A stretch of 64,000 nucleotides of DNA from Dendrolimus kikuchii (GCA_019925095.2 CM034406.1:17050388-17114387), one strand, 5' to 3'; shown: positions 41,358 to 51,960, numbered from the stretch's first letter. Numbers and translations are program-made. The notes: a model not told the origin generated them from the sequence alone.

Positions 41358-43181
41358 ATGGACGGCGTGGAGGCCTCTCCGTCGCTGTTAGAGGGTTTGC
41401 TGTCGTTTTTACGACAGCAATTCCCTCAAGCACTCGACCAATTTTTGAGGACTCCGGAGTCCCAATCAATGGCGTCCGTTGTTATCTCGGAACTTAATTC
41501 CGAGAAACCTGTGTCCCGCGAGTCACACGTGCAAAGGGCCCCCGCGCAGGCCCCCCTCCCCGCGCCCGCATCCGCCGCGACCATCGCACCCCCCGCGACC
41601 CCCGCAGCCGCACATGCCGCAGACCACCTGCGCTCTACCGCAGCGCCCGCGCCCCCCGCGTCCGTACCCGCCGTGTTACCGGTGCGCCCGCCGCCCGCAC
41701 CCCCGCTCAACGACGCCCACCGTGTGGCACCAAAGTCGCGCGCCTCGTTTTCTCGCGGTCCCACACCGGGAAAACCGCGTTCGAGCTCCGCGAGTTCGAC
41801 GACATCGCGTTCGCGTTCGCCCATCCATCGCGTAATCGATTCTCGTCGAGAAATCGACTTAACCACTGAAGGTTCGCAATACCTCAGGGTTGCCCCTCTT
41901 ACACCAGCCGATGAAATTACCCCCATGGATGTCGCGCCTCCCGCGAATATCCCCTTAGACCGCGAAGACGATGACGGTTTCATAACCGTCAATCGTAGTA
42001 AAAAACGTAAGACCCAGAGGGAGGTCCCCCCCAACCCCGCCCCCACTGCGGGCACAAAACCGACAATGGCACCTTCCAGCCGCCCTGGGCCACCTTCACA
42101 GCGCCCGCCGCCACCCCTGATCATCCGCGAGAAAGCTCATTGGCTTCAACTCGCTAAGGAACTGCCAGGTAAGGCAATCTCCATAAAAGAGGCCCGTGAT
42201 ACCCAACACGGCATCAAAGTTATGGTCACATCTTCAAGTGACCACCGCGCCCTAACTACTCTATTATGTGACCGTAAAATCGGTTACTACACTTACGCCC
42301 TGCCAGAAGAAAAACGCCTTCGGGCTGTAATTCGCGGACTTCCTCAGGAAATTGAAAGTTCCTACATTCTAGAGGACCTTAAGTCCCAAGCCCTACCAGT
42401 GCACGAAGTGCACCGTATGCACAGAGGCGACGCCACAAAGTCGCCTCTAAACCTAGTATTGGTTGTCCTCGACCTCTCCCCAGAGGGGAAAAAGATCTTC
42501 GAACTTGAGAAGGTCTGTGGCCTCTCTGGCCTTCGTGTGGAACGTCCACACGAAAAACATACACTACGGCAGTGTCATCGCTGCCAACTTTATGGGCACT
42601 CTGCCCTTCATTGTCAATCCCGTCCCAGGTGCGTCAAGTGCCTGGGCGACCACGGGACCTCGGAGTGCACTCGCACCCGGGACTCCCCGGAGCCACCCAG
42701 CTGCATCCTCTGCGGCCAAGCGGGTCACCCTGCTAACTACAGAGGCTGCCCTGCCGCCCCCCGACCCAAACGTAAGGTCGGAAAGGGCAATGCCCAAAAA
42801 GGCACTAGAAAAGTGCCGAACAAACCCGCATTCGTGGCGGCCCCCCCTCCAGTGGTAAACCACTGGACGGGTCTTCCCACGACGGAAGCGTTTCCTCCGC
42901 TGAGGACGCGTGCCCCAGTTATGGCCGGCCTACCCTCGGCCACCCTCTCCCCCGCCCCCATTTCTAAGGCACCTTCTGGACCATCGGCCCACCACTCTAT
43001 AGCGGAGGACTTAGCTTTGGCGACTAAATTCGCCAAGAACTTGCCCTTCGACCTGGAAGAGGTCCAACTCTTGGCTCGGAAACTGAGACAAGTTTCAGAG
43101 TCAACTCAACCCTCCCTCCGGGATCAACTCGTGATCGAAATGGATCACGCGTACCTCCTCCAAATACTTAGATCGTTGTAA
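41358..43181 (+). CDS. Jockey-type ORF1, Gag-like nucleic-acid-binding protein
   Basis: 607 residues from the ATG at 41,358; the frame is open 51 bases upstream but without an ATG. The first 160 residues are rich in Pro, Ala and Ser. A PRE_C2HC-type region (RAVIRGLPQEIESSYILEDL) is followed by three zinc knuckles: CHRCQLYGHSALHC, CVKCLGDHGTSEC and CILCGQAGHPANYRGC. This order is characteristic of Jockey-clade ORF1, which coats the element RNA and targets the complex. It is much more GC-rich than flanking host DNA. The C-terminal 100 residues are helical-looking. Confidence 0.9.
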   Translation: MDGVEASPSLLEGLLSFLRQQFPQALDQFLRTPESQSMASVVISELNSEKPVSRESHVQRAPAQAPLPAPASAATIAPPATPAAAHAADHLRSTAAPAPPASVPAVLPVRPPPAPPLNDAHRVAPKSRASFSRGPTPGKPRSSSASSTTSRSRSPIHRVIDSRREIDLTTEGSQYLRVAPLTPADEITPMDVAPPANIPLDREDDDGFITVNRSKKRKTQREVPPNPAPTAGTKPTMAPSSRPGPPSQRPPPPLIIREKAHWLQLAKELPGKAISIKEARDTQHGIKVMVTSSSDHRALTTLLCDRKIGYYTYALPEEKRLRAVIRGLPQEIESSYILEDLKSQALPVHEVHRMHRGDATKSPLNLVLVVLDLSPEGKKIFELEKVCGLSGLRVERPHEKHTLRQCHRCQLYGHSALHCQSRPRCVKCLGDHGTSECTRTRDSPEPPSCILCGQAGHPANYRGCPAAPRPKRKVGKGNAQKGTRKVPNKPAFVAAPPPVVNHWTGLPTTEAFPPLRTRAPVMAGLPSATLSPAPISKAPSGPSAHHSIAEDLALATKFAKNLPFDLEEVQLLARKLRQVSESTQPSLRDQLVIEMDHAYLLQILRSL

Positions 43182-43219
43182 CTAAACAACCTAGTACAAA
43201 TTCTTGTTACCGGTAACAA

Positions 43220-46141
43220 ATGGCGCATGTAGGTAGAAATAAACCACGCTCATTGACTCTGGCGACTTATAACGCCAACGGCCTTCGAAACCAGCGCGAC
43301 TTGGTCCATGACTTCCTGGTTACCAATCAAGTAGATATACTACTAGTACAGGAGACCTTCCTGAAACCGAGTAATAGAGATCCAAAGATCTCTAACTATC
43401 GGGTCACTAGACATGACAGGGTAGGCCGTGGTGGCGGCACCCTGATCTATTTCAGGAGATCCCTACACTGCATGCCTGTAGTCACCCCTCCACTAGAAGG
43501 TATGGAGGTATCCGCCTGCAGACTAGCAATGACTGGCCACCAACCTCTAGTCATAGTCTCAGCATACCTCGCATGCCAAAAAACCCTTATTAAAAAAGAC
43601 CTAGAAGCCCTATTCAACCTAGGCCCGGCTGTTATAATAGCCGGAGATCTGAATTGCAAACACGAGCAGTGGAATTGCAATACCACTAACACCAATGGCA
43701 GAGCCCTAATAAATATATCAGACAATCTTTTGTTTGATATACTAACGCCCATGACCCCCACAAGATATCCCCCCAACCGCGACTGGGGGACCCCAAACAC
43801 TCTCGACCTAGCATTACTGAGGGGCGTAACTCTTCAGTTCCATTCGATCGAAACGATGGACGATATAGACTCGGACCATCGTCCGGTTATCCTTAGATTA
43901 GGACCACAGACAGACCAGACATCTGAAACTAGGACCTCTGTGGACTGGTTGAGACTTGGGGACCTCCTCAAGGCAACCAGCTCACAAGACCTGGACCGCA
44001 TCCCAGATCACATCGGGTCCCGCCAAGACACGGAGAGGGCGATCGAAGCCCTCACCAGCCACCTTCAATCCGCAGTGCGGAACTCGTCCAGGCAGGTGCC
44101 AGTGGAGGATGACCGCCACTTATGCCTGCCGGACGAGGTGAGGGTACTGCTGAGGGAAAAGAGAGCCGCCTCCAGAGCTCATGACAGATATCCCACCGAG
44201 GATAACAGAATCCGACTCCGCGAACTAGAGCGCGAGGTCAAACTACGTATCCGGGAAGTCAGGGAACAACGTTGGGACAGAACGTTGAGGGATATCGAAC
44301 CAACTCACCAGGCGTACTGGAAGCTGGCTAGAGCTCTCAAATCAGACACCCTTACTGTCATACCCGCGCTAGAAAGAGCCGACAACACCGAGGCGTTCGA
44401 TGACGAGGAGAAAGCCGAGTGCCTTGCTCAGAGTCTAGAGCTTCAATGCTCCCCCACTACGCAAAACGTCGACCAGTCACACCTGACGGAGGTGGACTCC
44501 GAGGTCGAACGTAGATCCTCCTTACCAGCGGAAACCACACTCGACCCGGTCACAGTCGAAGAAGTGCAAGATCTGATCAAGTCTCTCAAACCGCGAAAGG
44601 CCCCAGGGACCGATGGCATCAACAATCGCGTTTTAAAACTCCTACCCGCCCATCTAATTATAATCCTGGTGAGCATCTTTAATGCCGCCATAACAAACTG
44701 CTCCTTCCCCGCGATCTGGAAGGAGGCAGATGTCATTGGTATTCACAAGCCGGGAAAACCGGCTAATAAACCGTCCAGCTACCGTCCAATCAGCCTACTA
44801 AGCGCACTCAGCAAGCTTTACGAGAGAGTCATCCTCTCACGACTTAGAGATTTTGCCTTCAGCAAACATCTATTACCTGATGAGCAATTTGGCTTCCGTG
44901 CTAGACACTCATGCGTGCAACAGGTGCACCGCATCACGGAGCACATACTATCTCACTTTGCCCATCGCCCCCGCCCTATAGGAACAGCCGCACTGTTCCT
45001 AGACGTAGCAAAAGCCTTCGACAAGGTCTGGCACAACGGCTTGATTTACAAGTTGTACCAGTTCGGTGTGCCAGACAGACTCGTGCTCATCTTGCGAGAC
45101 TTCCTCTTAGGCCGAAGCTTCCGTTTTCGAGTGGAGGGAACGCGCTCGTCCCCTCACCCACTCACAGCCGGTGTACCACAGGGCTCGGCCCTGTCCCCAC
45201 TACTTTTCACGCTGTACACCAGCGACATCCCAAAAACTCCAGATGTGGAGTTAGCCCTCTTCGCGGATGACACCGCACTCTATACATCAGATCAAAACCG
45301 ACAAATGGCTTGCGTCCGGCTGCAGGCAGCTGTCACAGAGCTAGGCGAATGGTTTCGCAAATGGAGGATAGAGGTAAACCCGGAGAAAAGCGCAGCAATG
45401 TTCTTTTCCCCGGGCACGCTTCGCTCCCCCAAACGCGCTTGCCTTCGCCTAAAAACCATTTCGCTCTACGAACAACAAATTCCCTGGGAAAAGTACACCA
45501 AATACCTGGGTGTCACCCTAGATCGGAACTTGCGCTTCAACGAGCATATCACTATAATCCGAAATAGAGCGCGATTTGTGATGGGTCGTTTAGCACCCAT
45601 GATAGACAAACGAAGCAAAATGTCCCTCAGACACAAGCTTACTTTGTATAAAACATGCATCCGCCCGATCATGACATACGCGAGTGTGGTATTCGGCCAT
45701 GCCAAGCCTGCCCTTTTAGATAAATTGCAAATCGTGCAAAACAAATTCATGCGCAGAGCCGTCGGTGCTCCCCTCTATATGCGTAACGTCGACCTCCACC
45801 GCGATCTGGAGCTTCCCTCCATCAAAAACTACATTACGTCGCTCTCGCGTAAGTATTTCGATCTCGCGCCGCACCATCGAAATCCACTCGTCGTGTCCGC
45901 GTCCGATTATAAGCCTCGGCGAAAGGCTCTCGTGCGACGACCGCGTAACGTCCTCACGGACAGGGTCGACGTTATCACAAAACGGCTGGCCCGGATCAGC
46001 CCGCCCGCGGTTAGGACGGCAGGCTGGCAGGCACGGACAGACAGACACAGACGGCGGCGTCTCAGGCGCCGCCAATCAAGATCTCTCCACGTCCCTGCGA
46101 GGGACGCTAGGAGACATAGCCCCCCCCACAGGATAGACTAG
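43220..46141 (+). CDS. Jockey-type ORF2, endonuclease-reverse transcriptase
   Basis: 973 residues. An apurinic-like endonuclease occupies about residues 12-230: TYNANGL, VQETFL (Glu45), AGDLNCKH (Asp143) and SDHRP (Asp219-His220). The reverse transcriptase spans about 500-800: RPISLLSALSKLYER, LFLDVAKAFDKVW (Asp595), TAGVPQGSALSP, LALFADDTALY (FADD, 681-684) and KYLGVTLDRNL. All catalytic residues I can name are present and no frameshift or stop interrupts the frame, so the protein looks functional. The C-terminal basic tail (from about 930) includes a 67-base segment absent from copy 2. Whether the copy can move is doubtful because its 3' end is incomplete. Confidence 0.93.
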   Translation: MAHVGRNKPRSLTLATYNANGLRNQRDLVHDFLVTNQVDILLVQETFLKPSNRDPKISNYRVTRHDRVGRGGGTLIYFRRSLHCMPVVTPPLEGMEVSACRLAMTGHQPLVIVSAYLACQKTLIKKDLEALFNLGPAVIIAGDLNCKHEQWNCNTTNTNGRALINISDNLLFDILTPMTPTRYPPNRDWGTPNTLDLALLRGVTLQFHSIETMDDIDSDHRPVILRLGPQTDQTSETRTSVDWLRLGDLLKATSSQDLDRIPDHIGSRQDTERAIEALTSHLQSAVRNSSRQVPVEDDRHLCLPDEVRVLLREKRAASRAHDRYPTEDNRIRLRELEREVKLRIREVREQRWDRTLRDIEPTHQAYWKLARALKSDTLTVIPALERADNTEAFDDEEKAECLAQSLELQCSPTTQNVDQSHLTEVDSEVERRSSLPAETTLDPVTVEEVQDLIKSLKPRKAPGTDGINNRVLKLLPAHLIIILVSIFNAAITNCSFPAIWKEADVIGIHKPGKPANKPSSYRPISLLSALSKLYERVILSRLRDFAFSKHLLPDEQFGFRARHSCVQQVHRITEHILSHFAHRPRPIGTAALFLDVAKAFDKVWHNGLIYKLYQFGVPDRLVLILRDFLLGRSFRFRVEGTRSSPHPLTAGVPQGSALSPLLFTLYTSDIPKTPDVELALFADDTALYTSDQNRQMACVRLQAAVTELGEWFRKWRIEVNPEKSAAMFFSPGTLRSPKRACLRLKTISLYEQQIPWEKYTKYLGVTLDRNLRFNEHITIIRNRARFVMGRLAPMIDKRSKMSLRHKLTLYKTCIRPIMTYASVVFGHAKPALLDKLQIVQNKFMRRAVGAPLYMRNVDLHRDLELPSIKNYITSLSRKYFDLAPHHRNPLVVSASDYKPRRKALVRRPRNVLTDRVDVITKRLARISPPAVRTAGWQARTDRHRRRRLRRRQSRSLHVPARDARRHSPPHRID

Positions 46142-46378
46142 GCGTGTTGCTGGGAAGTTTCTTTCGCCGTTTCTTCTCTCCCAGCCATAACACGTTGCGA
46201 AACGGCAGTAAGATAGCGTAGGCCGCCGCAAACCACCGATCCCGGCCCGCCGGAATCCTTCCCCTCGGGCTTTATATTACCCGTCGCCCGTTCTCAATTA
46301 GTGCTTTGTGTCGCCCTATGGTGGCCATCATTAAATTCATCCCCCTCTCATGGCAACAGTTCAGCCGAGGTAAAACGT

Positions 46379-46450
46379 CAAGGTTGTTATGGCGGCACAC
46401 TCTAGACCAGGGGTGGTAGCCATGCGGGCAAATGCTCTACACACCTAACT
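46379..46450 (-). repeat. R300 repeat, copy 11, internal fragment
   Basis: Contains aaggttgttatggcggca through gccatgcgggcaaatg, about 70 bases of R300 in the opposite orientation to copy 10 on the other side of the Jockey element. Confidence 0.8.
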
Positions 46451-46980
46451 GGCTAGCTTTCGGTATAGCATTACACAAGTAATAATTCCTCCCGATGTAC
46501 CAGCGCAGTAAACCTATTTTAATACACGCGACAGTGTACGAAATCGTGTAAGCGGAACAGAGCTAAGAATGCAAGCAACACTTCGCCTTTTGCTCTTGCG
46601 AATGAAGTACAATATAGAACACTAGAAACCGATCCGCCTTTTTTGCGCAAATGAAAACTGCAGAGATTGTAATTTGTGTAATAACAGCAAGCATATACCG
46701 AACGCCGCACCGCAGCTGCACAGACAAATTTTATACCGTGTTCCATAAGTAATTCTACAATATACAAATATACATTTTTATATCATTCAAATGACATTGA
46801 TAGCATAATTACTAACAGGTATTATAATAACAAATAATATAGTTACGGATGTTGCGCTCACATAACCAGTTGTACGAAATAATAATTTCTATAGACTAAT
46901 CTATAATTAAGTGGAACTATTTATCAATGGAATAATCTTATTTGGAATGAACATTTATTAAAAATGATGAATGAATGAAA
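46451..46980. other. Unassigned stretch
   Basis: No supported gene or element. A minus-strand 82-codon frame has no recognised motif. Confidence 0.4.
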
Positions 46981-47110
46981 ACAATTTATTGTTCACAAAA
47001 AATTAAAACTACGTTCTTAAGAACTAGGTACAATAAGTTTTGCACAAAGGACGGCGTAGCGATCTCTTCCAGACAACCCCCTAAACTAAGGAAAATATTA
47101 AACATGCAGT
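46981..47110 (-). repeat. LINE 3' tail (gttgtctggaagaga family), minus copy
   Basis: Plus-strand gcgatctcttccagacaac and caatttattgttcac are the complement of the tail motifs at 27,745-27,880. Confidence 0.6.
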
Positions 47111-47161
47111 GGCGGTGGAGACAATAAGTAATATGAAACATTCAAAACAAATAAATCAATA

Positions 47162-47566
47162 ATACTGTTACGAGTTGCAGGACTCGAATTATAATGCCGT
47201 TGGAATTACTATAGAATTTATTAGAACTATACAAACACGTACAACACAGGTACAAATATAGCCCGACGCAAGAACACGTATAACGACGTATACACGTCTT
47301 GCCTCGGTTATGTTATCGCTTTGACTGCCGATCTCTCCAATGGCCCATTACTTTATACTGCACCGATACAATACGCCTGCCAGCTATATCGAATTTCTTA
47401 GAATCAGTTCGACACACCTATCTAATGACTGCTATAAATTATTACTATACACAATAGGCTGTTTTTCTAATTACAAATTTTAGACACAAAGTAAACAAAT
47501 GATGTCTAAATGCGGGAAGGTAATAAACTGCAGGTGTGAATCGGTCTTTGTCGGTCGTAACAATAC
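47162..47566 (-). mobile_element. Solo LTR, copy 2, with 4-bp TSD
   Basis: The LTR is 47,166-47,562 (397 bp), bounded by TGTTACGA and TCGTAACA and flanked by ATAC on both sides. TATA-like and AATAAA words occur on the minus strand, opposite in orientation to copy 1. The 4-bp duplication fits a Gypsy/Ty3-type integrase. No internal region remains. Confidence 0.9.
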
Positions 47567-47858
47567 TCGTAGAAACAAAACATATAATAATACATACAGA
47601 GTAAGCAGCACTATTAGGGCTGAGAGGACCAAAAATTACAATGAACTCCTACCTTTGTCTGTCCTTTTGAAAGCTAAGGACATTTAAATACAGTGAATAA
47701 ATAAATAAATAATCGACAATTTAACACATATTAATAACTAGAGATTGCCCCACCGCTACTCGTTGGGCGTGTCAAACCTTAAGCAGTAGCTTTATTATAC
47801 TTACATAAACACTTAATTCGGTGTTTTTGCATTACATATACAATAATTATATATTGTA
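47567..47858. other. Unassigned stretch
   Basis: AT-rich; no gene or repeat was recognised. Confidence 0.4.
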
Positions 47859-48156
47859 CTAGCGGTCATCAGACCGCGACTTTGTCCGCGTGGTGCGGTT
47901 TTTTAACTATCCCACGGGAACTCTTTAATTTTTCGAGATCAAATGTATCCTATATGTTGACAAGGTATATAAGCTACCACCATACAAAATTTCATTTAAA
48001 TCGGTCCAGCCGTTTCGGAGATTAGCCCGTACAAACAGAGAAACAAAAAAATCTAAATTCGGTCTATTTCACTTCTTACATTCCCCTGACTCGGTTTTTA
48101 GCATTTTGTTTCATTGTACAGAAATTCGACCTCTACAGTTTTATTATATGTATAGA
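47859..48156 (-). mobile_element. Non-autonomous Helitron, 298 bp
   Basis: Minus-strand start TCTATACATATAATAAAACTG at 48,156 after host A; end CTAG at 47,859-47,862 before host T, preceded by a hairpin gcggtc-atca-gaccgc. Confidence 0.85.
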
Positions 48157-48166
48157 TTAGGATATG

Positions 48167-48245
48167 GCCGCGATTTGGTCCACGCTGCACTAGAAATTCC
48201 TGCGGGATTCTCGAGCCACAAAGTGGTACACCACCAACAAAACTA
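48167..48245 (-). repeat. Fragment of the 11.8/31.3-kb Helitron-derived family
   Basis: cacgctgcactagaaattcc and gcgggattctcgagccac parallel 11,890-11,950 and 31,345-31,385. Confidence 0.5.
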
Positions 48246-48290
48246 GACGAACCGCGTGGAATGCGACCTTTCCGCCCGCATACCGCCTTA

Positions 48291-48909
48291 GGCCTCATTT
48301 ACGGAGACGCGGCGCGTCGCGCGTCGCGATAGGCTGCGCGGCCCGCACTAAATTCAAATGTAGGGCGTTGGATGAGTGCGTTTACGGAGAAGCGATTTTA
48401 CACGCGTTTGCTTGAAATGGAGCGTCTTTTACGGCTGAGCCCGCGGATGGCATCGTCACGTCTCACGCGGCGTTTATCGCGGCGGCGCACGCATCGGCGA
48501 TTCTCGATGTCTGTGGCGGAACCTTCTGCCAGTCTCATTTGGTAATCGTGCAACACAGAGGTAGTCACCGTCGCAATGGGGTATGATATGATCGACTTTT
48601 TTTTAGAAGAAAATTGTATGTTAAAAAGTGAGTTATTTAATGTAAGGAGGAGGAAGAGTGGCGGTACCCGCCGCGCGATTCACTACACGCTTGAGAATAC
48701 GACGTGGGCGCAGCGGCGGCCACCGCCACTCTTCCCGCGTCGCGTCTCTATAAACAACATCGTATATTGCTATAAGTCTGTGTTTACGCGTGCGATGATA
48801 CGTGCCGCTTCACGTGCCGCCGCTACGTAAACAATAAAAACGTCCGACGCGCCGCGAGACGCCACGCCACACGCGACGCGCGACGCCCCGCGTCTCCGTA
48901 AATGAGGCC
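48291..48909. mobile_element. GC-rich terminal-inverted-repeat element, 619 bp
   Basis: Ends match over about 38 bases with one mismatch: ggcctcatttacggagacgc then repeated gcgtcgcg words. The two sides have TA next to the ends. Internal short frames have no transposase similarity, so it is non-autonomous. Harbinger-like ancestry is possible but unproven. Confidence 0.8.
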
Positions 48910-49074
48910 TAAGACCCCGCGTACCTCCTAGTACTTATTCGCAGCTTCGATAAGTTTATAAGCATTACGCTCGTCATTTCTGTACTTAATTGTTTTGTTT
49001 ATAATCTTTCTGTTCATTATTAAGTTTTTTCCAATTGTTTTTTGCTTGTTATCTTGTTGTTATTATATATATAA

Positions 49075-49289
49075 TCAAGGTGGCGAAGTCCTTCAATGAG
49101 GTAAGTTCATATACACCGCTCGTTTTTTAACTTTTTTGAATGGAATTTACCGCCAACTACAATTCGAAGACTGAATTCAATGGCGTCTTGTCAGTGTCAC
49201 TGAGTGGTTTGTTGCCGTCGTAACTATTCAAACACGGAAATAATAGGAGTTGTATGGAGTTCCCCCACTGACAGACTTCGCCACCTTGA
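49075..49289. mobile_element. MITE, 215 bp
   Basis: Perfect 15-base inversion: tcaaggtggcgaagt at the left, acttcgccaccttga at the right. Interior AT-rich and non-coding. Target probably TA. Confidence 0.8.
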
Positions 49290-49454
49290 CTATAACATTT
49301 ATTTTCTATTCCTTTATCCTATTTTTATTATATCTTACAAATATTTTTATTTCTTTAATCATTTCAAAAATAAATTAAAAAAGGTTATTACAAAAACCAG
49401 TTATCGACTCATAAATTAGTATTAGTAATGAAAAATATATAATAATAATAATAA

Positions 49455-49745
49455 CAGAACATAAATGTCCCACTGCTGGGCACGGGCCTCCCATTATAGG
49501 GGAACGGACGGTATACCCGCCACGCTAGTCGAAGGCGGCTTGGCAGATTTGACACATCGGTTATCTCGATGTGCAGGTTGCATCACAATGTTTCGGTTCA
49601 CCGTTATTAGCACGTGCTAATTGTAACAATATGCACATTCGGTCAGAAAAAACTGCCTAAGTGGTGCATGCGTTCCGGCTAGGATCGAACCCGCGCCCTT
49701 TTGAGTCTGGGACGCGTGCGCTAGCCATTACGCTACCACGACATG
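49455..49745 (-). mobile_element. tRNA-derived SINE
   Basis: On the minus strand: A box within ggtagcgtaatggctag (49,724-49,739), B box ggttcgatcc (49,691-49,682), a SINE body with cacttaggc and gcacgtgctaat, and an attattatta tail. It resembles 9,188-9,460, which is older. Confidence 0.85.
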
Positions 49746-49849
49746 ATATGAAAAATATAATTAGATGAAAAACTAAATTAATGACCACAATCATGTTGGT
49801 ATTTTTTTTTGCAATCTGTACTCGACACGGTCGACTGCACATGTCGCAT

Positions 49850-50163
49850 TCCTCTTACTTTTTCGACTGGGCGTAACTATGTTCTAAATCTCAGCCTTTC
49901 CAACACAAACAAAGCGCAGGGTCGTCAGGGAGGAGGGGGTTTTTAGTGGGTATTGGGGTTGCTCGCTCGTGTAGCAACACTCGAAGTCTTCCACACTATT
50001 CTGTGACGTCGATCGCGGACGGAGCACTGCCAAGAGCATACTATTGCTGCAGTGTTATCGCCCCCGACCGACGCGTGTCGTTCCCCTAGCAACGACCCAG
50101 TTTGTGCATAAATCGGTTAAGCATTTTCCCTCGCCTCAAAAAAAAAAAAATCCTCTTACTTTT
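49850..50163 (+). mobile_element. 5'-truncated LINE stub with 13-bp TSD, copy 1
   Basis: The insertion at 49,863-50,150 is flanked by tcctcttactttt (49,850-49,862 and 50,151-50,163) and ends in about 13 A. It is nearly identical to 61,234-61,520. The source is the 3' UTR of an unidentified poly(A) retrotransposon. The target was a copy of the Helitron-derived family that continues at 50,165. Confidence 0.93.
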
Positions 50164-50164
50164 G

Positions 50165-50505
50165 TTTGTGGAATAGTACCACAGCATTTGAAAAAGAATG
50201 CAAACTATCGTTTTAAAACTGTGTCAGAAGCTAATTTTAATGCACCTGAACAACTACAAACCACTCCCGGGAAAATTCCCACGGGATTCCCGGTACAAAA
50301 CGTTACGAAGATTTTAAGTTTAAGAGTTTGCTGTCGATCACCACAAACCGCATCGAAATCGGCACAATAGCTCTTACGTGAATTCCGAATAAATCTAAAA
50401 AAAACTGCATCGTGTTCTCTGTCGTTTATATGGTCTATTCCAGATGTTTCTTAAATAGCTTCAATATACAGACAGAGTATGTTTAGAATGTTATAATACT
50501 GTTGC
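50165..50505 (-). mobile_element. Helitron-derived element, third copy
   Basis: Same body as 31,338-31,825. Keeps the uninterrupted gcatcgtgttctctgtcg at 50,408-50,425, an empty site for the 12.2-kb Helitron. Confidence 0.6.
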
Positions 50506-50939
50506 AAGCGGATACTAATCCGTTGCAGATGTCTTATTACCCCTTTGAATTTGTGTGATCTATTGTTCGCGCTAATCTCTTTCTCCACGCCGCCGTAAGA
50601 TTTCATAAAACCTTCTTTCCTATGTTAGTATTTCAAGCTAATTCTTGGAAGCCGACCATTTAACGATTTCAAGAACCAGTGGGCACCGTTTTAAGGTACA
50701 CCACAACATAAAAATTACTAAATTAATGTCACACACAGTAACAAAAATAAACAATAAGCGTGTATGGAGTCTAAAATTTTTCATAGAAATTAAGTAGTAA
50801 AAAAGGGTAGGGAACTCGAGTCCGTAGAGATATTAATAATAATAAAAAAAAATAAAAAGAACCAGTGGGCGGCATGTTGCTAGGAGGCCATGTTTAATTT
50901 ACAAATGGATGAGGGTCGGTCAGTCGGGAAATATGCCAG
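50506..50939. other. Unassigned stretch
   Basis: No supported gene. Includes an AT-rich ataataaaaaaaaat run near 50,840. Confidence 0.4.
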
Positions 50940-51250
50940 TCGTGTTCTGACTGCGAACGAGGCGTTACCTAGTGCTGCGGCCAGTCTCAATACAAAACAG
51001 AGGCTCCAGGTTCGATTACTGGCATGGTAAATTTCATGAACAAATTTTCTGTTGTTTACTATGGTCTAAGTGTATGGGATCGGCCCCAGAGTGGTCCGCT
51101 GTACATTACTTATAATTTTCTTAGTTATTAGAGCTAGGTATGTTGCTGAAGAGTTTCTTGCGCCACTTCTCTTCAAGCCACAGCATGTTTCGAAGCGGTG
51201 GTAAATAAGAGTTGGCTCCCATAGAGGAAATAACAATCATAAACAAAAAC
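50940..51250 (+). mobile_element. tRNA-derived SINE, second family
   Basis: ccaggttcgattactggca is a B box. The body gggatcggccccagagtggt and the tail aagccacagcatgtttcg recur in reverse (gggccgatcccagac) at 53,385-53,575. The A box is eroded. Confidence 0.65.
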
Positions 51251-51702
51251 CAAAATTAACATGTTGGGGGGGTAGGCTAAATAATACCTTTAACATTACT
51301 CATTGACACTTGACATCTTTGCCTTTCGTAATCACGACTACTGAACTGTGGCGGAAACATCGAAACGAACAAAAATCAAATAAAATGCTGCGCTTAAACT
51401 CGTTTAAACGTGGTTTTAATTATTTTGGAAGATGATAAAATAACCACATAGCTATTTCACTTTAACAGTAACTTAATTATTTGGGTAAACCAAGGTCTTC
51501 GAGAGCTTATCAGACAATCTTCGCTGTAATTAAAACCTAATTATACCTAAAAGTAAACAAAGAATATAACTAATAATTGGACAATGATGGCAACATTGAG
51601 TTTTTTTAATGTTGTTGTCTCAATATTTTCCACTAGTCCAGTTTAATTGGTGAGAACACAAACCTGTGACTCCATCTGTTATGTAAGCTTTACGAGAATT
51701 TA
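51251..51702. other. Unassigned stretch
   Basis: AT-rich; no gene or element boundary was recognised. Confidence 0.4.
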
Positions 51703-51960
51703 TCTATACTAATATATAAATCTGAAGAGTTTGTTTGTTTGTTTGCTTGAACGCACTAATCTCAGGAACTTATATCTATATACTAAAACTGATTTGAAAA
51801 ATTCTTTCCTTAGTAGTTAGATAGCCCATTTATCGAGGAAGGCTATAGGCTATACATCATCACGCTAAGACCAATAGGAGTAGAGCACCAATTAAGAATG
51901 TATCAATATCAGGAGTTTTTTTAACTATTCCACGCGGACGAAGTCGCGGGCAGAAGCTAG
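51703..51960 (+). mobile_element. Non-autonomous Helitron, 258 bp
   Basis: TCTATACTAATATATAAATC start after A and gcagaagCTAG end before T. An extra tatatctatatactaaa near 51,770 may be a second partial Helitron start. Confidence 0.88.

Larger units (their letters stand above)
41179..46377 (+). mobile_element. Near-complete Jockey-type non-LTR retrotransposon
   Basis: Layout: GC-rich 5' UTR (41,179-41,357), ORF1 (41,358-43,181), a 38-base spacer, ORF2 (43,220-46,141), and a partial 3' UTR. Both ORFs are open. Compared with copy 2 (34,323-35,614) it lacks the last roughly 130 bases and poly(A): homology stops after gaggtaaaac at 46,377. R300 fragments in opposite orientations lie on its two sides, so the locus has been rearranged. 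No target duplication was found. Confidence 0.92.

Noticed and set aside
47166..47562. LTR pair of one element spanning 8.3-47.6 kb
   Set aside because: The two LTRs are in opposite orientation and each has its own flanking bases; they are independent solo LTRs.
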